The position numbers were made by a program, and so were the translations under genes. Below, in pieces: positions 27,247-35,635 of a DNA stretch of 64,000 nt. Source of the stretch: JAXGYV01 sp040772045 (GTDB lineage: Bacteria; Actinomycetota; Thermoleophilia; UBA2241); the NCBI GenBank assembly GCA_040772045.1, contig JAXGYV010000005.1:62001-126000 (forward strand). Reading direction: 5' to 3'. Within the stretch, counting starts at the first letter, position 1; each line of letters opens with the position of its first letter. Below the pieces are notes generated by a model. The model did no database searches, had not been told where the DNA came from, and saw nothing but the letters and a program-made list of their open reading frames with translations.

Positions 27247-30200
27247 ATGCCGTCGGGTTTCCATCGCACGACGACCGGCTCTGCCCTGGTCCTCGGCGGC
27301 GGCGTGGCCGGCATCCAGTGCGCTCTCGACCTGGCCGAAGGAGGGTACAAGGTCTACCTCGTAGAGCGAGCGCCAGCGCTTGGCGGCCACATGGCGCAGC
27401 TCGACAAGACCTTTCCCACCACCGATTGCTCCATGTGTACGCTGGCGCCCAAGCTAGTCGAGGCGGGCAGGCATCTCAATGTCGAGATCATCACGAATGC
27501 TGAGCTCACCGGCCTCGCCGGCGAACCAGGCGATTTCCAGGCGCGCATCCTGCACCACGCCCGGTACGTGGATCCCGAGGTATGCACGAGCTGCGGCGAG
27601 TGCGTCCCCGTCTGTCCCGTCACGGTACCAGATGCTTTCAACGAGCGACGGAGCCAGCGCACGGCCATCTCCAAGCTCTACCCGCAAGCTATCCCCGGCA
27701 CCTACGCGGTCATCAAGAAGGGCCACGCACCGTGCAAACGCGCCTGCGCCGTGCATACGAGCGCACAGGGTTACGTGGCCCTCATCGCTGCCGCGCGCTT
27801 CGCCGAGGCCTACCGCGTCGCCACCGAGCCCAACCCGTTTCCCGCGGTCTGCGGCCGCATCTGTACCCACAAGTGCGAGACAGACTGCACGCGCGGCGAG
27901 GTCGACGAACCTCTCGCCATCGCCGGCCTCAAGCGCTTCGTAGCCGACTGGGCCGCCGACAACGTCCCCCTGCCCGAGCCGTCACCGGCGATCTACGACG
28001 AGCAGGTGGCCATAGTGGGCGCCGGCCCCGCCGGCCTGAGCTGCGCTCGCGACTTGGTCCAGCTCGGCTACAGGGTTACGGTCTTCGAGAGTAAGCCCGA
28101 GCCCGGCGGTATGCTGCGCTACGGGATTCCCGAGTACCGGCTGCCGAAAGCGGCACTGCGCCAAGACGTGGAGCGGATCGTGGCCAGCGGAGTGGAGCTG
28201 CGGCTTGGCCAGACGGCCGGGACCGACTTCACCGTAGACGAGCTGCTCCGCGATGGCTACGCGGCCGTCTTCCTGGGCGTCGGCCTGCAGGGCGGCAAGT
28301 CCCTGGCGATCCCCGGCGCCGACGCCGCCGGCGTGTTCACCGCCGTCGATGTGCTGCGCGACGTGGCCCTGGGCAAGCCCGTCGCGCTCGGCAAGAACGT
28401 CGTGGTTATCGGCGGCGGCGACGTAGCCTTCGACGCCGGCCGCACGGCGCTGCGCCTCGGCGCCGACACGGTCACAATCACCTGTATCGAAGACGATCAG
28501 ACCATGCCCGCCTCGGCCGATGAGATCGAGGAGGGTCTGGAGGAATCCATCACCTTCGTCTGCTCATGCCTGCCGACGGCCGTAGTGCCGGGCCCCGACG
28601 GCCGCGCGGCCAAGGTCGAGTTCACCGCCTGCGCACTGGGCGACCCCGACGAGCGCGGCTGGCGACCGCCGATACCGCTGGACAACACGTTCAGCGAGCT
28701 GGCCTGCGACACGGTCATCGTCGCCACCGGACAAACGCTGTTCCCGGACTTCCTCCGCGGTGCCGGTGGCGTGCAGACACAACGGAACCAGATCGTCGCC
28801 GATCCGGAGACACACATAACCGGCCGCGCGGGCGTGTTCGCCGGCGGCGACGCCGCCGCCACAGGCATCTGGACGGCGATCGAGGCTATCGCCGCCGGCC
28901 GGCGCGCGGCCCGCGGCATTCACAACTACCTGCGCGGCGAGCAGCTCCTGCCGGTATGGGAGACAAGCCTCCCTGAGGCTAAACCTGAGCCTGAGGTTCT
29001 CGCCGCTACGGAGCCCCTGCCACGCAGCCTACCGGCGCTACGCGACGCGCTCATCCGACGGCGCACCTGGGACGAAGTCAAGGGAGGCTTCACAGAGGAA
29101 CAGGCGGTCGCCGAAGCACGCCGCTGTCTCAACTGCGCCGTCTGTTCGGAGTGTATGGAGTGCGTGCGCGTCTGTGGGCCCGGGGCTCTGCGGCACGACG
29201 AGATCGACCGCGAGACCGAGGTGTCGGTGGGCGCCGTGGTGCTGGCTCCTGGCTTCGATCTGTACGACCCCGGCGCCAAGAGCGAGTACGGCTACCGCCG
29301 TTACCCCAACGTTCTCTCGGCGCTGGAATACGAGCGCCTGCTGAGCGCCTCGGGCCCCACCGTCGGCGAGGTCCTGCGTCCCTCCGACGGCGCTCACCCC
29401 AAGCGCATCGCCTTCATCCAGTGCGTCGGCAGTCGCGATCAGCACCACGACTACTGTTCCAGCGTGTGCTGCATGTTCGCCAACAAGCAGGCGCTGCTGA
29501 CCATCGACCATGTGCCGGACTGCGTGCCCGAGGTCTTCCTCATGGATATGCGCGCGCAGGGGAAGGGCTTCGACGCCTTCTACGAGCGCGCCGTAAACCA
29601 CGGCGTGCGGTTCATCCGTTCGCGCCCCAGCGTGATCAAGGAGGATCCGCTCACCGGGAACCTGCTGATCGTCTGGGAAGACGAGGCCGGCGTACTGCAC
29701 ACCAGCGAGTACGACATGGTCGTGCTCAGCGCCGGGCTAGAGCCTGCCCGCGGGGGGCAGAAGGTTGCCGGCACGCTCGGTATCGAGCTGAACCGGCACG
29801 GCTTCTGCAACCTCACAGAATACGCGCCGCTGGCCACGAGCCGGGAGGGCATCTACGTGGTCGGGCCGTTCAGCGAGCCCAAAGATATCCCGGACAGCGT
29901 GGCGCAGGCGAGCGCCGCGGCGGCGCAGGTCATGACGGCGCTCGCCGACTCACGCGGCACGCTCATCACCGAGGAACGGTACCCGGAGGAACGTGCCGTC
30001 GCCGGCGAGCCACCGCGCGTGGGTGTGTTCGTGTGCCACTGCGGCACGAACATCGCCGGCGTGGTAGACGTCGAGAGTGTCGCCGAGTATGCGGCAAGGC
30101 TGCCCGGTGTAGCCTACGCAACCGATACCCTCTACACCTGTTCCTCCGACAGCCTCTCCATGATCAAGGAGAAGATCGCGGAGCACCAGCTGAACCGCGT

Positions 30201-31773
30201 GGTCGTAGCTAGCTGTACACCACGCACGCACGAGCCCCTCTTCCAGAGCACGCTCGCCGAAGCGGGCCTCAACCCATACCTCTTCGAGATGGCCAACATC
30301 CGCGATCAGTGCAGCTGGGTGCACCAGGACATCCCGCGGAAGGCCACCGGCAAGGCGCGCGACCTGGTCCGCATGGCGGTGGCGCGCGCCAGACTCCTCG
30401 AGCCGCTCTCCACGATCGACGTTCCCTTGACCCACGCCGCCCTGGTCCTCGGCGGCGGCGTGGCCGGCATGACCGCCGCCTTGGCGCTGGGCGACATGGG
30501 CTACGAGGCCCACCTCGTGGAGCGCAGCGCTCATCTCGGCGGGCACGCCCTCGATCTCGACCGCACCCTGCGCGGCTCAAGACCCGCCGAGTTCGTCGCG
30601 GAGCTCGAGCGGCGACTCATCGACAATCCCAACGTCAAGATCCACCTCGCGGCCGAGCTGGTGGATTTCCAGGGTTTCATCGGTAACTTCACCAGCGTGA
30701 TCCGCGAGGACGGAGATAGACGAACACCGGTCGACCACGGAGTGGTTATCGTCGCCACCGGCGGCTGCGAGGACCGTCCCGAGGTGTATGGTCTCGGCGG
30801 TCATCCCAACATCGTCACCGGACTCGACCTCGAGCGACTGCTGGCCACGGAAGACCCGGTGGTCACGCACGCCGGCGCGGTGGGTTTTCTCCTCTGCGCG
30901 GGGTCGCTGGACGACCACAAGCCGTACTGCTCGCGCACCTGCTGTGCGCAGGCTGTGAAGAACGCCATCAGGCTCAAGGAAGCTAACCCCGAGCGCCCAG
31001 TGTACGTCTGGTACAAGGAGCTCCGTACCTTTGGTTTCACCGAGGAGTACTCCACGAAAGCACGCGAGCTGGGGGTCGTCTTCGCTCGCTACGACAACCG
31101 GAACAGACCCGAGGTCAGCGGCGACGGCCGCATCCGTGTCACCTACCTTGAACAGGCCTTCGGCGAGCACGTGACCGTGGCCGTCGACCTCCTGGTGCTG
31201 GCGACGCCCACCATCCCCAGTGAGGGCGCCGAGACGCTCAGCAAGCTGCTCAAGGTGCCGCTGCAGAGCGACGGCTTCTTCCTGGAGGCGCACAGCAAGC
31301 TGCGGCCGGTGGACTTCGCCAGCGAGGGCATGTTCCTCTGCGGCGGCGCCCACTACCCAAAGAACATCGATGAGTCGATCGCCCAGGCCTACGCGGCCGC
31401 CGGCCGCGCGGCCGCCATCCTCGCCAAGCCCGCCCTGAAGGTCGGCGGCATAGTCGCCGAGGTCGACCAGGATAAATGCGCGGCCTGCCTCACCTGCGTG
31501 CGGGTGTGCCCCTACGAGGTGCCACGCATAGACCCCGCAGCCAAGAGAGCACACATCGAGGCCGCCGCCTGCCAGGGTTGTGGTATCTGCGTCTCGGAAT
31601 GCCCGGCCAAGGCGATCGAGCTGCGCCACTACACCAACGCGCAGATCCTCGCCAAGGAGATGGCGTTGCTCACCGAGGCCGATCTGGCCGCCGGCGCCGC
31701 CCTCCCCTCCGGCGACCCGACCGCTGCGCCGGTGGCCTGCGGCAGCTCTCCGGAGGTGAGTCACCATGGCTGA
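27247..31773 (+). CDS. hdrA: HdrA / GltD-like / HdrA fusion flavoprotein
   Basis: This 1508-residue electron-transfer hub starts at ATG 27247 behind AAAGGAGA. The first HdrA part has GGGVAGIQ near 17, the HdrA cysteine motif CSMCTLAPK near 61 and a ferredoxin site CTSCGECVPVCP near 112. A GltD/NfnB-like module is inserted (about 160-560): CGRICTHKCETDC, a dinucleotide site GAGPAGLSCA and an NAD(P)H site GGGDVAFDAG near 387. HdrA sequence resumes with CLNCAVCSECMECVRVC and a YCSSVCCMFANK segment. A second HdrA unit follows from about 925 (GGGVAGMTAALALGD near 1066), which has lost the CxxC cysteines, and the protein ends with two [4Fe-4S] motifs (CAACLTCVRVCP, CQGCGICVSECP). It probably takes electrons from NAD(P)H and distributes them to MvhD/HdrBC and MetFV, possibly with flavin-based bifurcation. 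Confidence 0.88.
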   Translation: MPSGFHRTTTGSALVLGGGVAGIQCALDLAEGGYKVYLVERAPALGGHMAQLDKTFPTTDCSMCTLAPKLVEAGRHLNVEIITNAELTGLAGEPGDFQARILHHARYVDPEVCTSCGECVPVCPVTVPDAFNERRSQRTAISKLYPQAIPGTYAVIKKGHAPCKRACAVHTSAQGYVALIAAARFAEAYRVATEPNPFPAVCGRICTHKCETDCTRGEVDEPLAIAGLKRFVADWAADNVPLPEPSPAIYDEQVAIVGAGPAGLSCARDLVQLGYRVTVFESKPEPGGMLRYGIPEYRLPKAALRQDVERIVASGVELRLGQTAGTDFTVDELLRDGYAAVFLGVGLQGGKSLAIPGADAAGVFTAVDVLRDVALGKPVALGKNVVVIGGGDVAFDAGRTALRLGADTVTITCIEDDQTMPASADEIEEGLEESITFVCSCLPTAVVPGPDGRAAKVEFTACALGDPDERGWRPPIPLDNTFSELACDTVIVATGQTLFPDFLRGAGGVQTQRNQIVADPETHITGRAGVFAGGDAAATGIWTAIEAIAAGRRAARGIHNYLRGEQLLPVWETSLPEAKPEPEVLAATEPLPRSLPALRDALIRRRTWDEVKGGFTEEQAVAEARRCLNCAVCSECMECVRVCGPGALRHDEIDRETEVSVGAVVLAPGFDLYDPGAKSEYGYRRYPNVLSALEYERLLSASGPTVGEVLRPSDGAHPKRIAFIQCVGSRDQHHDYCSSVCCMFANKQALLTIDHVPDCVPEVFLMDMRAQGKGFDAFYERAVNHGVRFIRSRPSVIKEDPLTGNLLIVWEDEAGVLHTSEYDMVVLSAGLEPARGGQKVAGTLGIELNRHGFCNLTEYAPLATSREGIYVVGPFSEPKDIPDSVAQASAAAAQVMTALADSRGTLITEERYPEERAVAGEPPRVGVFVCHCGTNIAGVVDVESVAEYAARLPGVAYATDTLYTCSSDSLSMIKEKIAEHQLNRVVVASCTPRTHEPLFQSTLAEAGLNPYLFEMANIRDQCSWVHQDIPRKATGKARDLVRMAVARARLLEPLSTIDVPLTHAALVLGGGVAGMTAALALGDMGYEAHLVERSAHLGGHALDLDRTLRGSRPAEFVAELERRLIDNPNVKIHLAAELVDFQGFIGNFTSVIREDGDRRTPVDHGVVIVATGGCEDRPEVYGLGGHPNIVTGLDLERLLATEDPVVTHAGAVGFLLCAGSLDDHKPYCSRTCCAQAVKNAIRLKEANPERPVYVWYKELRTFGFTEEYSTKARELGVVFARYDNRNRPEVSGDGRIRVTYLEQAFGEHVTVAVDLLVLATPTIPSEGAETLSKLLKVPLQSDGFFLEAHSKLRPVDFASEGMFLCGGAHYPKNIDESIAQAYAAAGRAAAILAKPALKVGGIVAEVDQDKCAACLTCVRVCPYEVPRIDPAAKRAHIEAAACQGCGICVSECPAKAIELRHYTNAQILAKEMALLTEADLAAGAALPSGDPTAAPVACGSSPEVSHHG

Positions 31774-32323
31774 TGAGCTAGTCACCTCCGCCATAGGGCC
31801 AGAGGCCATCTACCACCCGGTATCCACCCAGCCAACGGGCTCGGACTTCGAGCCCGAGATCGTGGTCTTCGCCTGCCACTCCTGCGCCTACGCCGCCGCC
31901 GATCTGGCCGGCAGTATGCGCCTGCAGTATCCAGCCACCATCCGCATGATCAAGCTCCCGTGCACGGGCAAGCTCGAGGTGATCCACCTCCTCACGGCAT
32001 TCGAGTATGGCGCCGACGGTGTGTACGCCGCCGGCTGCCTGGAGGGCGAGTGCCACTACCTCAAGGGCAACCTGTGGGCGCGCCGGCGAGTCGAGTACGC
32101 CAAGACGCTCCTCGCCGAAGTCGGATTGGAGCCCGAACGCCTCGAGATGTACACCATGTCGTCGGCCGCGGGCCCGGAGTTCGCCCGCGTAGCCACCGAG
32201 TTCACCGAGCGCATCAGACGGCTTGGCCCAAGCCCCCTCAAGCGCGCCTCCACCGCGCCGGTGGCGGCCATCGCTGCGTGCGCCTCCGCCGCTGCCCACG
32301 TTCAGGAAGGACCGTCCGCATGA
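31766..32323 (+). CDS. mvhD: MvhD-like iron-sulfur subunit
   Basis: This 185-residue homologue of the delta subunit of F420-nonreducing hydrogenase bridges HdrA and a partner through a [2Fe-2S] cluster. Cysteine motifs CHSCAYAAADLAG, PCTGKLE and CLEGECHYLKGN are present, with the family phrase VYAAGCLEGECHY. It starts at ATG 31766 after GGAGGTGA and overlaps the hdrA stop by eight bases. No hydrogenase large subunit lies nearby, so it probably links HdrA to MetV/MetF, as in the Moorella complex. Confidence 0.88.
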   Translation: MADELVTSAIGPEAIYHPVSTQPTGSDFEPEIVVFACHSCAYAAADLAGSMRLQYPATIRMIKLPCTGKLEVIHLLTAFEYGADGVYAAGCLEGECHYLKGNLWARRRVEYAKTLLAEVGLEPERLEMYTMSSAAGPEFARVATEFTERIRRLGPSPLKRASTAPVAAIAACASAAAHVQEGPSA

Positions 32324-33003
32324 TCACCGCCGAACGCAAGCCCTTCGAGGAGATCCTCGCCCTGCTCGCGGGCCACACCAAGGTCTTAGTGGCGGGCTGC
32401 GATACGTGCGTCGCCGTCTGCCTGACGGGCGGGGAAAAAGAGGCTGAGATCCTCGCCGCCGAGCTGCGCATACAAGCGAAGAAGGATGGCCGCGACGTAC
32501 ACGTGGAGCACACCGCCGCCATCCGCCAGTGCGAGTGGGAGTACCTGGACGCTATCGCCGAGAAGGTGAACGAGTTTCCGGTCGTCCTCAGCATGGCGTG
32601 TGGCATCGGCATCCAGAGCATGGCCGAGAAGTTCGCCGATAAGCTCGTACTGCCGGCCGTGAATACCAACATGCTCGGCATGCCACAGGAGCACGCCGTG
32701 TGGCTCGAGCGCTGCGGCGCCTGTGGCGATTGCGTGCTCGGCCGAACGGGCGGCGTGTGCCCTATCGTGCGCTGCTCGAAGAGCCTGCTCAACGGGCCCT
32801 GCGGCGGCAGTCACAACGGCACGTGCGAGGTCAGAGGCCCTGGCGACGAAGAGATCGAGTGCGCCTGGCAGCTCATCCACGACAAGCTGTACGCCCAAGG
32901 CCGAGAGGATCTGATCCTCGAGATCGTCCCGCCGAAGGACTGGAGCAAGAGCCCCTGCGGCGGGCCACGCAAGATGGTCAAGAGGGAGGCGAGGCCGGTA
33001 TGA
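32320..33003 (+). CDS. metV: Methylene-tetrahydrofolate reductase partner protein MetV
   Basis: This 227-residue protein matches the C-terminal partner of acetogen-type MetF. Cysteines occur as GCDTCVAVC near the N-terminus and as CGACGDCVLGRTGGVCPIVRC plus GPCGGSHNGTCEV near the C-terminus, fitting zinc and Fe-S binding. The true start is ATG 32320, overlapping the mvhD stop (ATGA) with AGGAAGG upstream; a longer open frame upstream is a shadow of mvhD. It should connect the Hdr module with the FMN of MetF. Confidence 0.87.
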   Translation: MITAERKPFEEILALLAGHTKVLVAGCDTCVAVCLTGGEKEAEILAAELRIQAKKDGRDVHVEHTAAIRQCEWEYLDAIAEKVNEFPVVLSMACGIGIQSMAEKFADKLVLPAVNTNMLGMPQEHAVWLERCGACGDCVLGRTGGVCPIVRCSKSLLNGPCGGSHNGTCEVRGPGDEEIECAWQLIHDKLYAQGREDLILEIVPPKDWSKSPCGGPRKMVKREARPV

Positions 33004-33944
33004 CCGCCAGGCTGAAGGCCGGCTCCAAACTGGAGAGGCTCCTCGCCGCGGGCGCGTTCACGGTAACGGCGGAGTGCGGTCCACCGAAGAGCGCGGACGG
33101 TATGGTGATCGCCGACAAGGCCAAGCTGCTCGTCGGCTCCGTGGACGCCGTCAACATCACCGACAATCAAACCGCCGTGGCGCGCATCTGCTCCCTGGCG
33201 GCCAGCTACCTCGCGCAGCAGAACGGCTGCGAGGCCATCATGCAGATGACGTGTCGCGACCGAAATCGTCTGGCCATGCAGGCCGACATTTTGGGCGCGG
33301 CCGCCCTGGGCATCAAGAACATCCTCTGCCTGACCGGCGACCACCAGAGCTTCGGTAACCACCCCCAGACGCGGGGAGTGTTCGACCTGGACGCGGTGCA
33401 GCTCGTGCGCATGTTCAAAGACATGCGCGACGAGAAGAAGTTCCAGTGCGGCGAAGAGATGCCGACCGAGCCACGACTCTTCATCGGCTGCGCCGAGAAC
33501 CCGTTCGGCGACCCGTTCGAGTTCCGCGCCCTTCGCCTCAAGAAGAAAGTTGAAGCCGGCGCGGACTTCGTGCAGACGCAGTGCATCTTCAACATCCCCA
33601 AGTTCAAGCAGTGGATGGAGCACGTGCGCGTGCTGGGGCTGCATCAGGAGGTCAAGATCCTGGCCGGCATCACCCCCATCAAGGGGGCCGGCATGGCCAA
33701 CTACATGAAGCAGTCCGTGCCCGGGATGGACGTGCCGCAGGAGATCGTCGACCGTATCGCGGCCAAGGATAAGGGCGCCCCCCAGCAGGAAGAGGGCAAG
33801 GCACTGGCGGTGGAGATGATCAAGGAGCTGGCCGAAGTCGAAGGCGTCGCCGGCATCCACGTGATGGCCGTCGAGTGGGAGCCGGTTGTGCCAGAGATCG
33901 TCGAGAGGGCCGGGCTGCTGCCGCGCCCGGCGGTGACGGAGTGA
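33000..33944 (+). CDS. metF: Methylene-tetrahydrofolate reductase
   Basis: This 314-residue TIM-barrel flavoprotein reduces 5,10-methylene-THF to 5-methyl-THF. Family features are TVTAECGPPKSADG with the catalytic glutamate region, VNITDNQTAVAR, MTCRDRN, ILCLTGDHQSFGNHPQ and GADFVQTQCIFNI. ATG 33000 overlaps the metV stop (ATGA) with GGGAGGCGAGG upstream. The position between metV and hdrC supports a MetFV-HdrABC-MvhD complex rather than a free NADH-dependent MetF. Other Wood-Ljungdahl genes are not in this window. Confidence 0.92.
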   Translation: MTARLKAGSKLERLLAAGAFTVTAECGPPKSADGMVIADKAKLLVGSVDAVNITDNQTAVARICSLAASYLAQQNGCEAIMQMTCRDRNRLAMQADILGAAALGIKNILCLTGDHQSFGNHPQTRGVFDLDAVQLVRMFKDMRDEKKFQCGEEMPTEPRLFIGCAENPFGDPFEFRALRLKKKVEAGADFVQTQCIFNIPKFKQWMEHVRVLGLHQEVKILAGITPIKGAGMANYMKQSVPGMDVPQEIVDRIAAKDKGAPQQEEGKALAVEMIKELAEVEGVAGIHVMAVEWEPVVPEIVERAGLLPRPAVTE

Positions 33945-33975
33945 GGGCGCGATGACCGCTTCGCCGCTCGCGCCC
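33945..33975 (+). other. Hairpin between metF and hdrC
   Basis: GGGCGCGA (33945-33952) pairs with TCGCGCCC (33968-33975) over a 15-base loop, starting right after the metF stop codon. It lies inside the operon and has no U-tract, so processing or partial attenuation is more likely than full termination. Confidence 0.4.
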
Positions 33976-34001
33976 CACCCGCGCCACACCCGGATCCGGC
34001 C

Positions 34002-34709
34002 ATGGAGGTGCTCTTGATCGCCATCTCCCCGGACCTCTCCCGCCGCGTCGCCGCCGGCTCGGGCGAAAACGCGTACAAGTGCTACCAGTGCAAACGCTGT
34101 ACCGTGGGTTGCCCGGTGGCCGAGTTCGCCGATCTGCACCCGGCGCAGATGGTGCGCGCCGTCCAGCTCGGCGACGTGAATCGCGCGGTACGCAGCCGGT
34201 TCCTCTGGCTCTGCACCGGCTGCCAAACCTGCAGCACGCGCTGTCCGCAAGGGATCGACGTCGCAGCCATCGTAGACGAGCTGCGCATGATCGCTCGCGA
34301 GCGCGGACTGATTCGCGCCGACGCTCCCTACGCGAACATCCTCAAACTCATCAACGACTCGGCACAGCGCTGGGGCAGGCTGTACGAGGTCGGGCTGCTG
34401 GCGCGCGACAAGCTCGCCCGGCCCAGCTCGCTCAAGGACGACCTCCCCATGGGGGTCAGAATGCTCCTCAGGGGCAAGATCAGCCCGTTTCCCACCGTAG
34501 GCGACCGCGCGCGGATGCAGCAGTTGTACGCGGAGGCCGCGCGCATCGACGCCGCGCGCGGCCTGCAGTACCTGCCCATCGAGACGCCCACCGGCGCCGC
34601 GCCCGCCCCGGTGGTGACGGCGGAATGCGGCGATGTTCGCCACGAGCCGTACGCCGCGGCAGGACCAGCAGACGATCCATCGCCGCGCGAGGCGGGGGAC
34701 GTTCCATGA
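34002..34709 (+). CDS. hdrC: Heterodisulfide reductase subunit C-like ferredoxin
   Basis: This 235-residue protein has two classical [4Fe-4S] motifs, CYQCKRCTVGCP and CTGCQTCSTRCP, and the HdrC phrase GDVNRAVRSRFLWLCTGC. It carries electrons between HdrA and HdrB. ATG 34002 has no ribosome site, whereas a TTG four codons later (34014) follows GGAGGTG closely, so the protein may start there (231 residues). The stop overlaps the hdrB start (ATGA). Confidence 0.88.
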   Translation: MEVLLIAISPDLSRRVAAGSGENAYKCYQCKRCTVGCPVAEFADLHPAQMVRAVQLGDVNRAVRSRFLWLCTGCQTCSTRCPQGIDVAAIVDELRMIARERGLIRADAPYANILKLINDSAQRWGRLYEVGLLARDKLARPSSLKDDLPMGVRMLLRGKISPFPTVGDRARMQQLYAEAARIDAARGLQYLPIETPTGAAPAPVVTAECGDVRHEPYAAAGPADDPSPREAGDVP

Positions 34710-35566
34710 CCCGCCTCGCGTACTACCCTGGATGCTCCCTGCGCAGTACTGCCAGGGAGCTGGACAGATCGTTTCGGGCGAGCGCCGCGGCCCTCGGCCT
34801 GGCGCTGGAGGAGATCCCCCGGTGGGAGTGCTGCGGAACCACCGCGGCACACACCGCCAGCCGGCTCCTGGCCGCGGCGCTGCCGGCCAACGAATTGGCC
34901 AAAGTACCTGCCGACATGGGGCTCAACGCCATCGCGACGCCCTGCGCCGCCTGTTTCAGCCGCTTCGTAACCACGCGGCACGAACTCCGCGAAGACGAGC
35001 AGCTGCGGCGCGAGGTGGAGATCGTCGTCGGCCGCCCGGTGCCCACAGACATCGCCGTGCTCAACCTCATCGACGTCTACCACGATGTCGTGGGGCTCGC
35101 GGCCCTCAGGGCCAAGGTCGCCCGGCCGCTGCGCGGCCTCAAGATCGCCGCCTACTACGGCTGCCTGCTCACCCGTCCCCCCGCGGCCACGCTGGCCGAA
35201 GACCCCGAGTACCCTACCCGCATGGACGCCGTGCTCGGCGCTCTGGACGCGGAGCCTGTAGCGTGGAGCTGCAAGACCGACTGCTGCGGCGCCTCGCTCG
35301 CCCTCTGCGACCGGACCGTGGTGATCGCGCTAGCACGCAAGATCGTCGCCAACGCCCGCGCCTGCGGCGCCCAAGCCATCGCGACCGCCTGCCCGCTGTG
35401 CCAGCTCAATCTCGACACATGCCAGGCCGACATACGGGCGAGCGACCAGACCTGGAGGAGCATCCCGATCTTCTACCTCAGCCAGCTCGTGGGCCACGCC
35501 GTCGGCGTCCCCGCCCGACAGCTAGGATGGAGGAAACACGTGGTGGCGGTGCCGGCGCTGCCGTAA
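34706..35566 (+). CDS. hdrB: Heterodisulfide reductase subunit B-like protein
   Basis: This 286-residue protein carries two CCG-type motifs for the non-cubane Fe-S clusters of HdrB: WECCGTTAAHTASR with ATPCAACF, and CKTDCCGASLAL with ATACPLCQLNLD. The N-terminus, LAYYPGCSLRSTARELDRS, is typical. ATG 34706 overlaps the hdrC stop. It is the last gene of the operon. Its natural electron acceptor (a disulfide or a partner in the MetFV complex) cannot be decided from sequence. Confidence 0.9.
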   Translation: MTRLAYYPGCSLRSTARELDRSFRASAAALGLALEEIPRWECCGTTAAHTASRLLAAALPANELAKVPADMGLNAIATPCAACFSRFVTTRHELREDEQLRREVEIVVGRPVPTDIAVLNLIDVYHDVVGLAALRAKVARPLRGLKIAAYYGCLLTRPPAATLAEDPEYPTRMDAVLGALDAEPVAWSCKTDCCGASLALCDRTVVIALARKIVANARACGAQAIATACPLCQLNLDTCQADIRASDQTWRSIPIFYLSQLVGHAVGVPARQLGWRKHVVAVPALP

Positions 35567-35592
35567 CGGCACCGCCCAGGGAAGCCCCTGCC

Positions 35593-35619
35593 GGGAGCCC
35601 GTGCTTGGCGCGGGTTCCC
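35593..35619. terminator. Hairpin between hdrB and the MFS gene
   Basis: GGGAGCCCGTGC (35593-35604) pairs with GCGCGGGTTCCC (35608-35619), allowing G-U pairs, with a 3-base loop. It lies between converging genes. No U-tract follows. Confidence 0.5.
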
Positions 35620-35635
35620 GTGCTGCGGTCCGACA

